The notes below the pieces were generated by a model. The model was given only the letters and a program-made list of their open reading frames with translations. It was not told the origin of the DNA and ran no database searches. Shown here piece after piece: positions 37,100-46,091 of a stretch of DNA of 64,000 nt. Source of the DNA: an uncultured Pirellulaceae bacterium. GTDB lineage: Bacteria > Planctomycetota > Planctomycetia > Pirellulales > Pirellulaceae. The stretch is from the NCBI GenBank assembly GCA_937928555.1, contig CALFWR010000014.1, positions 40,671-104,670 on the forward strand, read 5' to 3'. Numbering within the stretch: the stretch's first letter is position 1; every line of letters begins with the position of its first letter. Made by a program: the position numbers and the translations under genes.

Positions 37100-37768
37100 T
37101 CAACCGCCACTCGTCGAAAAGATCGAACCGTCTTCATCCAGTTTGTCGCTGGGAGATGACTGCGAACCGGAACTTGAACCTGCTTCCGGGCCTGAATTGG
37201 GTGCACTCGGCTTTTGCTCAAGGTCCTGTTCAAGGCGGCGAAATACGTCCACTTCGGTATCGTCATCGTCCCCAAACACATCATCAAAAGACTCTTCTTC
37301 TGTTCGGCTGCCGGATCCGTTCTTGTTGCCAGACCCATTCCTGTCGCCGCCACGAATGAACTCCTTGTCATCGCTTCGATTCGGACTGGGAACAGGTTCG
37401 AACTGGGCATCAATCGTCGCTGGCGACATCGGCATGGGGCCGGCGATCCCCCGGGGAAGTCCATTCGAAAAATGACCCGATTGGGCATACAGGGTTTGCC
37501 ATACGTCACGATCGTACTGGCCGAAACGGGCTTGGTATTCAGCAGTCCGATGAATCAATCGCGAATTGTGACCTGACCAGGGGTTGTAGTAGCGTACTTC
37601 CGGTCCCGGGTTGCAGTGGTGGTACCCAACTCCATAGCCCAACCCAAAAAAGCGTCCCGTTCTCTGGAAAGGCTGTTGGAATCGCCCCAATTGAGCCATG
37701 CACTGATCAGCAGAAACGGCAAACAAAATAGCGGTACCTACGAAGCAAATGGTCTTCCCAAGGCGCAT
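37100..37768 (-). CDS. Secreted low-complexity protein
   Basis: The 222-aa product has a signal peptide (MRLGKTICFVGTAILFAVSA to CMAQ). The mature N-terminal part is Gly/Tyr/Arg-rich (FFGLGYGVGYHHCNPGPEV; YNPWSGHNSRLIHRTAEYQ). The C-terminal half is acidic and Ser/Gly/Asp-rich (DDVFGDDDDTEVDVFRRLEQ), probably disordered. I recognise no family; proteins of this style are common in planctomycetes. It is convergent with the pseudokinase gene. Confidence 0.7.
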   Translation of the reverse strand: MRLGKTICFVGTAILFAVSADQCMAQLGRFQQPFQRTGRFFGLGYGVGYHHCNPGPEVRYYNPWSGHNSRLIHRTAEYQARFGQYDRDVWQTLYAQSGHFSNGLPRGIAGPMPMSPATIDAQFEPVPSPNRSDDKEFIRGGDRNGSGNKNGSGSRTEEESFDDVFGDDDDTEVDVFRRLEQDLEQKPSAPNSGPEAGSSSGSQSSPSDKLDEDGSIFSTSGG

Positions 37769-38075
37769 ACTAAACTCCAGCGTAAGGATCGATTGTTGGC
37801 ATTACCACGATTTATCGCAATTGAACGTCGGTACCGTTGAAGCCATCGCTCGAATTTCAGAGCTTTGCCCCCGCTAGCGTGAGGCCAGGACCCGTCGTGT
37901 AAACCCGTCCTATTGCACCGATCCTAACGAACAACGCCCAGCCACCAGTGGCCGATTATTTTCCACTTTTTTCCCATAAGGCTTCCCCCTCACATTGGCC
38001 CATCGAGTTCACCGGCAAGAATATTGGGCTTTGAGCCACCAACGTCCCTGACCAGAGCCCCCTTTCGCGTGCCAC
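37769..38075. other. Divergent intergenic region upstream of pckA
   Basis: About 307 bp between the minus-strand secreted-protein gene and pckA. I see no open frame of interest, no long inverted repeat and no clear promoter motif. Confidence 0.4.
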
Positions 38076-39656
38076 ATGCTTGATTTGTCCAAGTACGACA
38101 TCCATGTCGAAGATATCCGTCGCAATCTGTCACCAGCCACTCTTTACCAGGAAGCCATTCTTCTTGAAAAAGGAACCGCGATCGCCAACTCGGGCGCCCT
38201 GATCGCATACTCAGGCACAAAAACCGGCCGATCACCAACCGACAAACGCGTCGTACGCCACAAGGACTCAGAGGACGATATCTGGTGGGGCCCGGTCAAC
38301 ATCGATATCGACGACAACATCTTCAAAGTCAACCGCGAGCGCGCGATCGACTTTCTCAACACCTGCGAACATCTTTACGTTGTCGATCAATACGCAGGCT
38401 GGGATCCGCAGTACCAGGCAAAGGTCCGGGTTATCTGCACCCGTCCCTACCATGCGCTTTTCATGACAACAATGTTGATCACGCCCACTCGCGAGCAACT
38501 GGAATCTTTTGGCGAACCTGATTTTGTGATCTTCAACGCGGGAAAGTTTCCTGCAAACCGACACACTTCCCGGATGACATCCAAAACAAGCGTCGACGTC
38601 AGCCTGCACCCCGGCGAGATGGTCATCCTGGGGACCGAGTACGCGGGCGAAATGAAAAAGGGCGTGTTCACGATGATGAACTACTTTATGCCCAAACAGA
38701 ATGTGCTTTCGATGCACTGTAGCGCCACTGCCGATCGAACCAGCGGAAACTCTTCGGTGCTCTTCGGTCTCTCTGGCACCGGAAAGACAACGCTTTCAGC
38801 GGACCCCAAACGTTTGCTCATCGGTGACGACGAACATTGCTGGACCGATGACGGGATCTTCAACATCGAAGGCGGTTGCTATGCCAAAGCCATCGACCTG
38901 ACGCCCGAAAGCGAACCTGATATTTTTCAGGCGCTTCGATTCGGCGCCGTCCTTGAGAACGTCGTTTACGACAAATTCGACCATAGCGTGGATTTTAGCG
39001 ACGTGTCGATTACGCAAAACACGCGTGGGGCTTATCCCATCGAATTCATTTCCAACGCTAAAATTCCCTGCGTTGCCGGACATCCCGATGACGTTATCTT
39101 CCTGACCTGTGACGCGTTTGGAGTGATGCCGCCGGTCAGTCGCCTTTCTCCCGAACAGGCGATGTACCATTTCATCAGTGGCTACACGGCCAAAGTCGCA
39201 GGTACCGAAATGGGCGTCGATGAACCCCAAGCCACGTTTTCACCCTGCTTCGGCGGACCATTTTTGATGTGGCATCCGGGCAAGTACGCAGAATTGCTCG
39301 CCAAAAAGATCGAACAGAACAATGCCAGCGTGTGGCTGGTGAACACGGGTTGGTCTGGCGGCGGCTACGGGGTCGGTTCACGCATGAAGCTCGATTTCAC
39401 ACGCTCGATCATGGATGCGATCCATTCGGGAAAACTGAATAATGCTCCCACTGAAAAGGACGCCATTTTCGGATTCGACGTGGTCACTCAATGCCCTGAT
39501 GTTCCCGATGAACTGATGATCCCACGCGGAACTTGGTCCGACCCGGAGGCCTATGATTCGGCAGCAAAGAAACTGGCGGGACTGTTTGTGGAAAACTTCA
39601 AATCCTACGCACACGGCGTCAACGAACGTGTGCTCGCCGCCGGACCGAAGGCTTAA
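38076..39656 (+). CDS. pckA: Phosphoenolpyruvate carboxykinase (ATP)
   Basis: Gluconeogenic enzyme converting oxaloacetate and ATP to phosphoenolpyruvate. The 526-aa product has the normal length and motifs: GALIAYSGTKTGRSPTDKR, YHALFMTTMLITPTREQL, the Lys/His metal region MKKGVFTMMNYFMPKQ, the P-loop LFGLSGTGKTTLSADPKR, IGDDEHCWTDDGIFNIEGGC and NTRGAYPIEFI, with the C-terminal NTGWSGGGYGVGSRM. It appears to be monocistronic. Confidence 0.97.
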   Translation: MLDLSKYDIHVEDIRRNLSPATLYQEAILLEKGTAIANSGALIAYSGTKTGRSPTDKRVVRHKDSEDDIWWGPVNIDIDDNIFKVNRERAIDFLNTCEHLYVVDQYAGWDPQYQAKVRVICTRPYHALFMTTMLITPTREQLESFGEPDFVIFNAGKFPANRHTSRMTSKTSVDVSLHPGEMVILGTEYAGEMKKGVFTMMNYFMPKQNVLSMHCSATADRTSGNSSVLFGLSGTGKTTLSADPKRLLIGDDEHCWTDDGIFNIEGGCYAKAIDLTPESEPDIFQALRFGAVLENVVYDKFDHSVDFSDVSITQNTRGAYPIEFISNAKIPCVAGHPDDVIFLTCDAFGVMPPVSRLSPEQAMYHFISGYTAKVAGTEMGVDEPQATFSPCFGGPFLMWHPGKYAELLAKKIEQNNASVWLVNTGWSGGGYGVGSRMKLDFTRSIMDAIHSGKLNNAPTEKDAIFGFDVVTQCPDVPDELMIPRGTWSDPEAYDSAAKKLAGLFVENFKSYAHGVNERVLAAGPKA

Positions 39657-39692
39657 GAATCGTTAACCGGCGGCACCAACCTGCTGGTCATG

Positions 39693-40337
39693 TCAACTTT
39701 TTTGGTCAGCGGCAAACTGTTCGTCTGCCTCATCAAAGTTGCCCGTCCGCAAGAATCGTTCGATCGCTCGAGCGGCTTTGGGGCGAATCAGCAAATCATT
39801 GTGACCGCTGTAAAGTTCAAAGAATGGCACGTCCGCGTAGGGCTTGCTGCTTTCGCGCGTGACGACGCGATCGACGCTGGCGCAAATGGCTCCGGTTTCG
39901 ACCCCCTGCGGAAACTCCTGTTCGCGGACAAAGCTGCCTTCCTGATCGGAGATTTGAGAAAGCGTTTTGGAGAACGCAAACATCCTGCGTGAAAGCACAC
40001 GAGCGGCAGAAGACCCCTTGTTGGGTACCGCAAGCATCACGAATCGTCCCAGCTTGTCGGGCCGAAAGTACAGCAGCGCCTGCCGCGTCACGATGCCGCC
40101 CAGACTATGGGCGACGATGTGAAACTCGGTGACCGATCGGTCGGCTTCGATTTCGTGCAGGAAATCACGAAAGTCTTTCGCATGCCGGGGAATGGTCGAA
40201 AAAACACTGCGGTACCCCCACGCTCGCGTACGAAACCCTCGGCACATCAACCAACAACGCAAAAATACAAATACCAATCGATGCGCAGCGATGCCGTGGA
40301 TAAACACGACCAGTGGTTTGTTTTTCTTTGCGGGCAT
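39693..40337 (-). CDS. Alpha/beta hydrolase (lipase/esterase-like)
   Basis: The 214-aa product starts MPAKKNKPLVVFIHGIAAHR, with the HG oxyanion motif. The nucleophile elbow is FHIVAHSLGGIVTRQALLYF (Ser in HSLGG). The catalytic His is probably in LYSGHNDLLIRPKA. It resembles the triacylglycerol lipase/PGAP1-like group. The frame is open to 40379, but that longer start (MNNPGSTSK) would begin inside the 36-bp mobile element at 40366-40401, so ATG 40337 is preferred. Substrate is unknown. Confidence 0.85.
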   Translation of the reverse strand: MPAKKNKPLVVFIHGIAAHRLVFVFLRCWLMCRGFRTRAWGYRSVFSTIPRHAKDFRDFLHEIEADRSVTEFHIVAHSLGGIVTRQALLYFRPDKLGRFVMLAVPNKGSSAARVLSRRMFAFSKTLSQISDQEGSFVREQEFPQGVETGAICASVDRVVTRESSKPYADVPFFELYSGHNDLLIRPKAARAIERFLRTGNFDEADEQFAADQKS

Positions 40338-40365
40338 CCGTCCCCCGATTACCTTTGAAGTTGAG

Positions 40366-40401
40366 CCCGGATTATTCACGAGGCGTCATGAATAATTCCG
40401 G
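40366..40401. mobile_element. 36-bp mini-element made of both inverted ends (copy D)
   Basis: CCCGGATTATTCACGA, then GGCG, then TCATGAATAATTCCGG: only the two ends of the 187-bp family with the interior missing. Perfect 5-bp duplications TTGAG lie at 40361-40365 and 40402-40406. It could have arisen by internal deletion after insertion, or it could have moved as a bare palindrome. It lies 28 bp upstream of the hydrolase ATG, in the promoter or leader region, and could form a strong hairpin there. Confidence 0.85.
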
Positions 40402-40429
40402 TTGAGATTCCTTGTTGGCGAGGTGGTAA

Positions 40430-40537
40430 CCCGACGCGTCAGCGAGGCGATTAAAGGCAGGACGAATAAAGGCAGGACGAAAGAAAGCCAAGGCCACAAC
40501 AATTCAAGGTCCGCATGGGCCTCGTTAACGCATCGGG
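40430..40537. repeat. Inverted-end repeat unit (CCCGACGCGTCAGCGAGG family)
   Basis: CCCGACGCGTCAGCGAGGC at 40430-40448 and GCCTCGTTAACGCATCGGG at 40519-40537 are inverted at 15 of 19 positions. Between them is a 15-bp tandem pair (TAAAGGCAGGACGAA). No coding sequence is visible. The size of about 108 bp and the ends suggest another small dispersed repeat, distinct from the 187-bp family. Only one copy lies in the window. Confidence 0.55.
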
Positions 40538-40549
40538 ATACCGCGATTG

Positions 40550-40843
40550 CTACGCCTCGAACCGTCCCAGCGGAGCCCTCACAACCCGTTCCTTGTTCAC
40601 TTCGACGCCTTCTTCAGCCAACCGTGCTGCCTGCAACACCGGGTTCGATGGCGGCAACTTTCCGCTCGAATACACTACTCGCCACCACGGCAATTTGGAA
40701 CCGATCGGAGACGCCAGCATTCGCCCGGCAGCCCGAGAAGCCTTGGGGCGACCGGCCCTTGCCGCGATGTCGCCAAAACTCACAACCTCACCGGGCGAAA
40801 GATTCGCAACCGCATTGACCAACTGCTGCTCAAACTCCGTCAC
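40550..40843 (-). CDS. Alkyltransferase-like (ATL) DNA-binding protein
   Basis: The 97-aa product matches the C-terminal DNA-binding domain of O6-alkylguanine-DNA alkyltransferases: LSPGEVVSFGDIAARAGRP (helix-turn-helix region) and RAAGRMLASPIGSKLPWWRV. The reactive Cys of PCHR is replaced (PWWRV), as in ATL proteins, which bind alkylated guanine and hand it to nucleotide excision repair. The C-terminal KERVVRAPLGRFE is somewhat divergent from typical ATL proteins. Confidence 0.88.
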   Translation of the reverse strand: MTEFEQQLVNAVANLSPGEVVSFGDIAARAGRPKASRAAGRMLASPIGSKLPWWRVVYSSGKLPPSNPVLQAARLAEEGVEVNKERVVRAPLGRFEA

Positions 40844-40857
40844 CGCCAGGCTACCAC

Positions 40858-41223
40858 TCAGTTTTGTGCAGACCGGGAAAAGATCCAGTCGTTGCCTGAA
40901 ACCTGAACCAGATCCCAGCGATCGGATCCAATTTGATCAAGCAAGTCGGCAAACGTACCGTTGCCACGACCACCGAGCCTGCGGTACAGACCACGAACGG
41001 TTTCAGTGCGAGGATTCTGGTTGCCTCCAATAAGCCACATCACCACATCGGTATCCTGCACCCGCAACCGGCCGAACTCGTTACCAGTTGCCGTCTGTTG
41101 GCCTTGCTGAGCCTGCGGCGCGGCCTGAGAAGACGCCAGCAAGTCCTGTTGCTGGGCAGGCTGAACCAGCAGCGCGATTGCGACAATCAACAATCCAATA
41201 AATGCGTAGTCTTTGAATTTCAT
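40858..41223 (-). CDS. Small membrane-anchored protein of unknown function
   Basis: The 121-aa product begins MKFKDYAFIGLLIVAIALLV, a signal anchor or signal peptide. It then has a Gln/Ala-rich linker (QQQDLLASSQAAPQAQQGQQ) and a compact C-terminal domain (DTDVVMWLIGGNQNPRTETV; WDLVQVSGNDWIFSR). I do not recognise a family. The frame is open to 41364, but the hydrophobic segment should be N-terminal, so ATG 41223 was chosen. It lies 14 bp from the ATL gene and is probably in the same transcript. Confidence 0.65.
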   Translation of the reverse strand: MKFKDYAFIGLLIVAIALLVQPAQQQDLLASSQAAPQAQQGQQTATGNEFGRLRVQDTDVVMWLIGGNQNPRTETVRGLYRRLGGRGNGTFADLLDQIGSDRWDLVQVSGNDWIFSRSAQN

Positions 41224-41278
41224 TTTGCTTCTCCGGATAGGACGGGCGTCAACTTCTGTCTGAACCGGAAAACACCGG

Positions 41279-42205
41279 TCAGGTTTCGCGATTGTCGGAT
41301 TGAATGGACTCAACAGCGGGATCTTTCGGGATTTTACCGTGTTGGTGCCCTGAAAAGTACTCAATTCCGAACGCGATCAATACCCCAAGCAACAGCATGG
41401 TTGACAACTTTAACCGGTCGTGGGCATGAAAATGCACTTCCGGCAAAAGGTCACCGAGTGAAATACACAAAAAGATTCCAGCCGAAAATGCCAGCGCGTA
41501 TCCCAAAAACAGCTCGCTTGAACCGTACTGCGAAAGCCCGATACAGAACAGGAACGCACCCAGCGGGCAAACCAACGCAAAAATCAGACTGACCACCAAC
41601 TGGCGATTCACCGTCCATCCTTTGGCATGCATCAGGCTGGTAATCGACATCGCGTCGAGTGGCTTGTGCAGAACAATCGCAAGAAAAATCGCAAACCCTG
41701 CGAACCGCCCATGCCACGTCGCTGGCAGAGTCCATTGGTTGTGCCCGGTATCCGAAAGTGTCGCCGCGGCCAAAGCGATTCCATCGATCAAAGTATGAAC
41801 CGCCAGCCCAAAGCAAAGCCCCGCCCAGGTGAAGTCCACCGCACCGTGATGATGATCGCAATGAACATGGTGGTGATCGTTGTCATCATCGCAAAGTTCC
41901 TTTTGTCGATGTCCGTGCTGTGTATCGACGGCAAGGTCATGCTGGTGAAAGTGAAACAACCGCACCATGAAAAACATGAACAGCAGCCCCATCAGGCAGG
42001 CAACGAGCGCCGGTTCGGCACGGCCAATCTTCCCGATCGCGTGCGGCAGCAAGTGCAGCATCGCCACGCCCAACATCACGCCCGACACCAGACTGATCAC
42101 CAGTTGAATTTTCTGGTGAGTCAGCTTCATGCGTGACGGCAGCGACCCGCCTGCGGTCGATGCGATCACAATGATCAGGCAGTAAACAAAAAGAACGATG
42201 TACAT
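41279..42205 (-). CDS. ZIP-family metal transporter
   Basis: Inner-membrane transporter for zinc or other divalent metals. The 308-aa product has eight predicted membrane segments: MYIVLFVYCLIIVIASTAGG, LVISLVSGVMLGVAMLHLLP, and helices IV and V with GLCFGLAVHTLIDGIALAAA and FLAIVLHKPLDAMSI (metal-binding His). A His-rich cytoplasmic loop (DDDNDHHHVHCDHHHG) is typical of ZIP proteins. The start may be ATG 42235, ten residues earlier; neither has a clear ribosome-binding site. Confidence 0.9.
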   Translation of the reverse strand: MYIVLFVYCLIIVIASTAGGSLPSRMKLTHQKIQLVISLVSGVMLGVAMLHLLPHAIGKIGRAEPALVACLMGLLFMFFMVRLFHFHQHDLAVDTQHGHRQKELCDDDNDHHHVHCDHHHGAVDFTWAGLCFGLAVHTLIDGIALAAATLSDTGHNQWTLPATWHGRFAGFAIFLAIVLHKPLDAMSITSLMHAKGWTVNRQLVVSLIFALVCPLGAFLFCIGLSQYGSSELFLGYALAFSAGIFLCISLGDLLPEVHFHAHDRLKLSTMLLLGVLIAFGIEYFSGHQHGKIPKDPAVESIQSDNRET

Positions 42206-42339
42206 AATCTGGCGCGAAAAAGGATCACTTCCCAAAAAATACGACGCAGTCAGGAAAGTGAGAGGTGTGCGAGGGGATTCGAAAAAGCTGACATCTCTCG
42301 CGTTATCAGACCAATGCGGCCGGCCCGAATCGCAAAAGA

Positions 42340-45300
42340 TTAACCGATCGACGCATCCTCGTCATCCGACCACAGCATTTTTTGCCGCGTCGAAGGCTTC
42401 GGTTTAGCCGGTTTCGCCGCCTTGCGGTTGGCTCCCTGAGGCGGTTTTGTCGCGGCGGGTTCCCCGTCGGTGCGCGTTAGCGAGGCCGCTGCCTTACCGG
42501 GCTTCACGTCCGTTTCAGAACTGACGCGGTTGTCCACGAAATCCAACTGGACCACATGGCCAGAATGCACAAATACCAACTGCGTCGAAATCTGATCATC
42601 CGCCAGTGAGTACATTTTCATCACCGCTTCCCGATATGCGGTCAATTGTGGCCGATAAAACTGAATTCGCTCGGTCAGATTGTCGTCACCGATGCTGTCG
42701 ATTTTGAAATCCGTAACTTCCGCGGCAACAACTTTGGCTCCTTCACGAACCAGCACCAGCCGATCGACGGTTCCTTCGATGATCGAACGAACACCGGCCT
42801 GAACCGAATCGTCCCGGTCCAGAATCACAGCCAACCGCTGCTCATTGAGGACTTCCAACTGCCGACCCTTGCCCGGCAAAAACTTTTCCTGTGCCAAGCC
42901 AATCGAAAGAAGCCGCTGCAAGTTGGGCAGTTTGACCAGCTCGTAAAACCGGTCCACCGCGGCGTTCACCTGCGACGAACCCGGCAATCGCTGACGCAGA
43001 ATCGCCATCAAACCCGTACGTGACAGACGCTCCCGCTCCGAACCGTCGTCCAGCCAGCGGACCTGCTCAAAACACACATGCAAGAGGCTGCCAAATTCGA
43101 GCATCCGTTCGCGATCCGGCGAAATCAGCGTCTCCGAAAGCTTCACCCGACTGCCGCCTTCGAGGTAACTGGGCCGGATTCGATCGATACCACGAAGCGT
43201 TTTCGTTTCCCGAGACAGCGGGCGATAACTCTCATCCGCACGAGACGGCAGATAGTATCCCGACAGGTCCGGCAGTTGGTCGGCGTCTGCGGCGTCCACC
43301 GTTTCGGCGCCCGGATTCTCGTACCACTGGGGATCGCCCCGCTCGTAAATCACTCCGGCTCGTCGGTCCTTTTTGGAGTCCATTCCCGGCATCATGCTCG
43401 ACAGCAAAATGCCCGCCGAAGAATTGTCTTTGGGTTTGTCGGAATACGAAAGCACCACATGCAGGGAGTGAACCGCACGAGTCATCGCGACATACAACAC
43501 GCAGAGGGATTCGCGAACCGTGCGGCGTTGGCCTTCATCAAAAATATCCTGCAACCACTGCGGCAAAAGCTTGCGTTGGTGCTGGTTAATGTATCGGCAC
43601 ACCGTTTCGATCGGGGCAACGGGTGATGGCCTTCCCACGATGACCGACGGAAAGCTCTCGATCCACTCGTTGTTTTTGTTTTCGTGTGGAAACACAACCA
43701 CATCAAATTCCAGACCTTTGGATTTGTGGATCGTCATCACGCGCACCCGCGCCGAAGTTTGATCCGCAATTTTGAATTCGTCACGAATGTATTCCACGAA
43801 TCGCCCCGGACGAGTCGACCAACGAAGCCGATCACTGCGGCTTCCGTAGGCGATGCGCACCAGATGCTGAAGCCGCGTAAGTTCGCGACCGGTGCAATCA
43901 GGAGCCAGAATCCGTGCCAGCGATTCCACCGTCGCCCCGTAACCGCTGTGAATCAAATCCTCACGCAGTTTCGCCGCACCACCCATCACGGCTCGTTTGT
44001 TTTCAGATTGGTTGTCGGAAGTTTCCGGCGACAGGCCCATCCGTTCTGCCAGCCGCGAGTGCGAAACGTGAAAGCGGGCACAGCCATCGCCCGGATGGTC
44101 GGCCAATTGGAGGGCCGAAAGCACCACGTTGACCGCAGCCGAATCGGTCAGCGCGTTTCCGCCTTCCTCGCTGGCGTGTACGCCGGCTTGCTGCAGCAAA
44201 AAGATCAATTCGCCAACTTCCCGGTTCGTGCGAACCAGAACCCCGATCGACTGGTGGTCCGGAAGACTTGTCGCCAGCTTACGGACACGCTCGACCGTTG
44301 CGATGCGGACGTTCTCGTTGCGTTTTCGAGCACGCACATGCCGATCGACCGTTCCATCGCCAAAGTCCGCCGCGTACTCCATCGTAAAGTGGCCTTTGAG
44401 CGACTCGCGTGCGGTGGAGTGAACCTGGAACCACTGCTGCCAGGAGTGAACCGCTGACGTCGCGACCTCGTTGTTACTTTTGAACTGATCGAGCTTTTCA
44501 AAGACTTCGTTGACGGCGTCGATGATGACCGGGCTACTGCGGTAACTTTTGGTCATCGGCTGGGCTTCGTCGAGTCCCTCCAGGCCTTCGACGAGGTCAA
44601 AGATTTCTGCCACGCCGCCGCGCCAGCCAAAAATGGCCTGTTTCATGTCGCCCACACAAAAGAACGACCGCGAATCCTGCCCGCCTTCGCAGACTTTTTC
44701 CGCAAACGGCTTGACCACGCTCCACTGGCGCGTCGAAGTATCCTGGAATTCATCCAGCAGCAGGTGTTGGATCTGATTGTCCAAACGAAAGGAAAACTGG
44801 TCGGTATCCCACATCTTGATAAAGGCCACCAGTCGCTCGGTCACGTCTTCGAAACGCAATTGCCCCAGGCTGGATTTGGTTTGCTCAAGGCTCTCGCCGT
44901 ACAGCCCCAGCAGTCGACAGGTGGCCCGGTTGTTTTCGATCAGTTGCCGGGTGATCCAGGCGCGGACGTGCGGAACCAATTTCAACATCACTTCGGCGTG
45001 GCCGGGGTCAAACTTGGATCGACCGATCGCCGGCGTACCGGTCGCCGCATAGCCGAAGGAATTCAGTGACGCGATGGCCTGCCAGTTTTCGGCTTCCAAC
45101 AGTGGAAGCAGTTTGGCCCACTCGCGGGCGACATTCTTCCGCTCTTTTTTATCCGGCGGAAGATTCGCGGCTGTGACTTTGAGCTGTTCAATTATTTCTT
45201 TTGGCAGAAACGTGTCGAGTTCTTCGAGTCGGTCCCAGGCAGCGGGTTCGGATTCGCGGCGGGTCGCGTAAAGGTCTTTGACGACACGCATCACCAGCGA

Positions 45301-45825
45301 TGCGATCTTTCGTCCCGATTCGCCCTTGTTCATCAGCGGCAGCAAGGTCACCACGTCCTTGTTCCGCAGCAATTCGCGAATCGTCCGACGACGAAGCAGA
45401 TCAATCTGTTGCTCTTCGACGATGTCCCACGTCGGCGGCAATCCCAACTCCAGCGAAAAGACCCTCGCCACACGATTGAAGAAACTGTCAAGCGTTCCAA
45501 TTTCCAGCTGATGAAGGCTTTGCAGGATCCGCTGAAGCACCATTTTGGCTTGCTGCTGATCCAGCGGCACCTCAAGCTCTGCCGACAACCGCCCGGCCTG
45601 TTCCGCCGAAAGTGCTGCTTGCGAAAGCCGCCGGATGATCCGGTCAAGGATCTCGCCGGCACCTTTTTTGGTGAACGTCGTCGCGAGAATTTCCTGGCAT
45701 TCGACTCCGCCGATCAGCAATTTCAGGTAGCGATTGGAAAGCCGAAACGTCTTGCCGGTTCCCGCCGAAGCGCGAATGACAATGTTTGCATGTGGGCCGG
45801 GATTTGTTGCAGCAGTCAAACTCAT
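42340..45825 (-). CDS. addA: AddA-like UvrD helicase with RecB-type nuclease
   Basis: Helicase-nuclease subunit that processes double-strand breaks with the AddB protein. The 1161-aa product has Walker A (VIRASAGTGKTFRLSNRYLK), motif Ia (ILATTFTKKGAGEILDRI), Walker B-type LLLDEFQDTSTRQWSVVKPF, VGDMKQAIFGWRGG, YRSSPVIIDAVNEVF, VMTIHKSKGLEFDVVVFPHE, VLYVAMTRAVHSLHVVL and a C-terminal PD-(D/E)xK nuclease (EGTVDRLVLVREG; EVTDFKIDS). The start giving MSLTAATNPG was preferred to ATG 45861. The partner gene lies upstream but is separated by a 187-bp element. The symbol is by analogy. Confidence 0.88.
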   Translation of the reverse strand: MSLTAATNPGPHANIVIRASAGTGKTFRLSNRYLKLLIGGVECQEILATTFTKKGAGEILDRIIRRLSQAALSAEQAGRLSAELEVPLDQQQAKMVLQRILQSLHQLEIGTLDSFFNRVARVFSLELGLPPTWDIVEEQQIDLLRRRTIRELLRNKDVVTLLPLMNKGESGRKIASLVMRVVKDLYATRRESEPAAWDRLEELDTFLPKEIIEQLKVTAANLPPDKKERKNVAREWAKLLPLLEAENWQAIASLNSFGYAATGTPAIGRSKFDPGHAEVMLKLVPHVRAWITRQLIENNRATCRLLGLYGESLEQTKSSLGQLRFEDVTERLVAFIKMWDTDQFSFRLDNQIQHLLLDEFQDTSTRQWSVVKPFAEKVCEGGQDSRSFFCVGDMKQAIFGWRGGVAEIFDLVEGLEGLDEAQPMTKSYRSSPVIIDAVNEVFEKLDQFKSNNEVATSAVHSWQQWFQVHSTARESLKGHFTMEYAADFGDGTVDRHVRARKRNENVRIATVERVRKLATSLPDHQSIGVLVRTNREVGELIFLLQQAGVHASEEGGNALTDSAAVNVVLSALQLADHPGDGCARFHVSHSRLAERMGLSPETSDNQSENKRAVMGGAAKLREDLIHSGYGATVESLARILAPDCTGRELTRLQHLVRIAYGSRSDRLRWSTRPGRFVEYIRDEFKIADQTSARVRVMTIHKSKGLEFDVVVFPHENKNNEWIESFPSVIVGRPSPVAPIETVCRYINQHQRKLLPQWLQDIFDEGQRRTVRESLCVLYVAMTRAVHSLHVVLSYSDKPKDNSSAGILLSSMMPGMDSKKDRRAGVIYERGDPQWYENPGAETVDAADADQLPDLSGYYLPSRADESYRPLSRETKTLRGIDRIRPSYLEGGSRVKLSETLISPDRERMLEFGSLLHVCFEQVRWLDDGSERERLSRTGLMAILRQRLPGSSQVNAAVDRFYELVKLPNLQRLLSIGLAQEKFLPGKGRQLEVLNEQRLAVILDRDDSVQAGVRSIIEGTVDRLVLVREGAKVVAAEVTDFKIDSIGDDNLTERIQFYRPQLTAYREAVMKMYSLADDQISTQLVFVHSGHVVQLDFVDNRVSSETDVKPGKAAASLTRTDGEPAATKPPQGANRKAAKPAKPKPSTRQKMLWSDDEDASIG

Positions 45826-45904
45826 CGCCCCATTGTCGCTGATCCAGCCCGCCGCGACCACCGTATCGATGGCCTTGGTCGGCGGCCCATTTCTGGGATT
45901 TTAT

Positions 45905-46091
45905 CCCGGATTATTCACGACGACGGGCGTTGATTCTACGTCTGGCCAACAGGAGCAAGGGAAAAGCTGGAATTCAACAAGAAATGTAAACCATTCAGTA
46001 GATGAAAACCACAGCGATCGTTTCATCGCATCAGCGTCGCGGATCACTGTTTCAACTGATTCTGACGCCCACGCCTCGTGAATAATCCGGG
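45905..46091 (+). mobile_element. 187-bp miniature element, copy E (between addB and addA)
   Basis: Full-length copy, starting CCCGGATTATTCACGACGAC and ending CTCGTGAATAATCCGGG, with the best-preserved inverted ends of the set (16 of 16 at the tips). Flanks TTTAT and TTGAT match at 4 of 5 positions. It lies in the 294-bp gap between the AddB stop and the AddA start, so a transcript running from addB into addA would contain the whole element in antisense. Confidence 0.92.
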
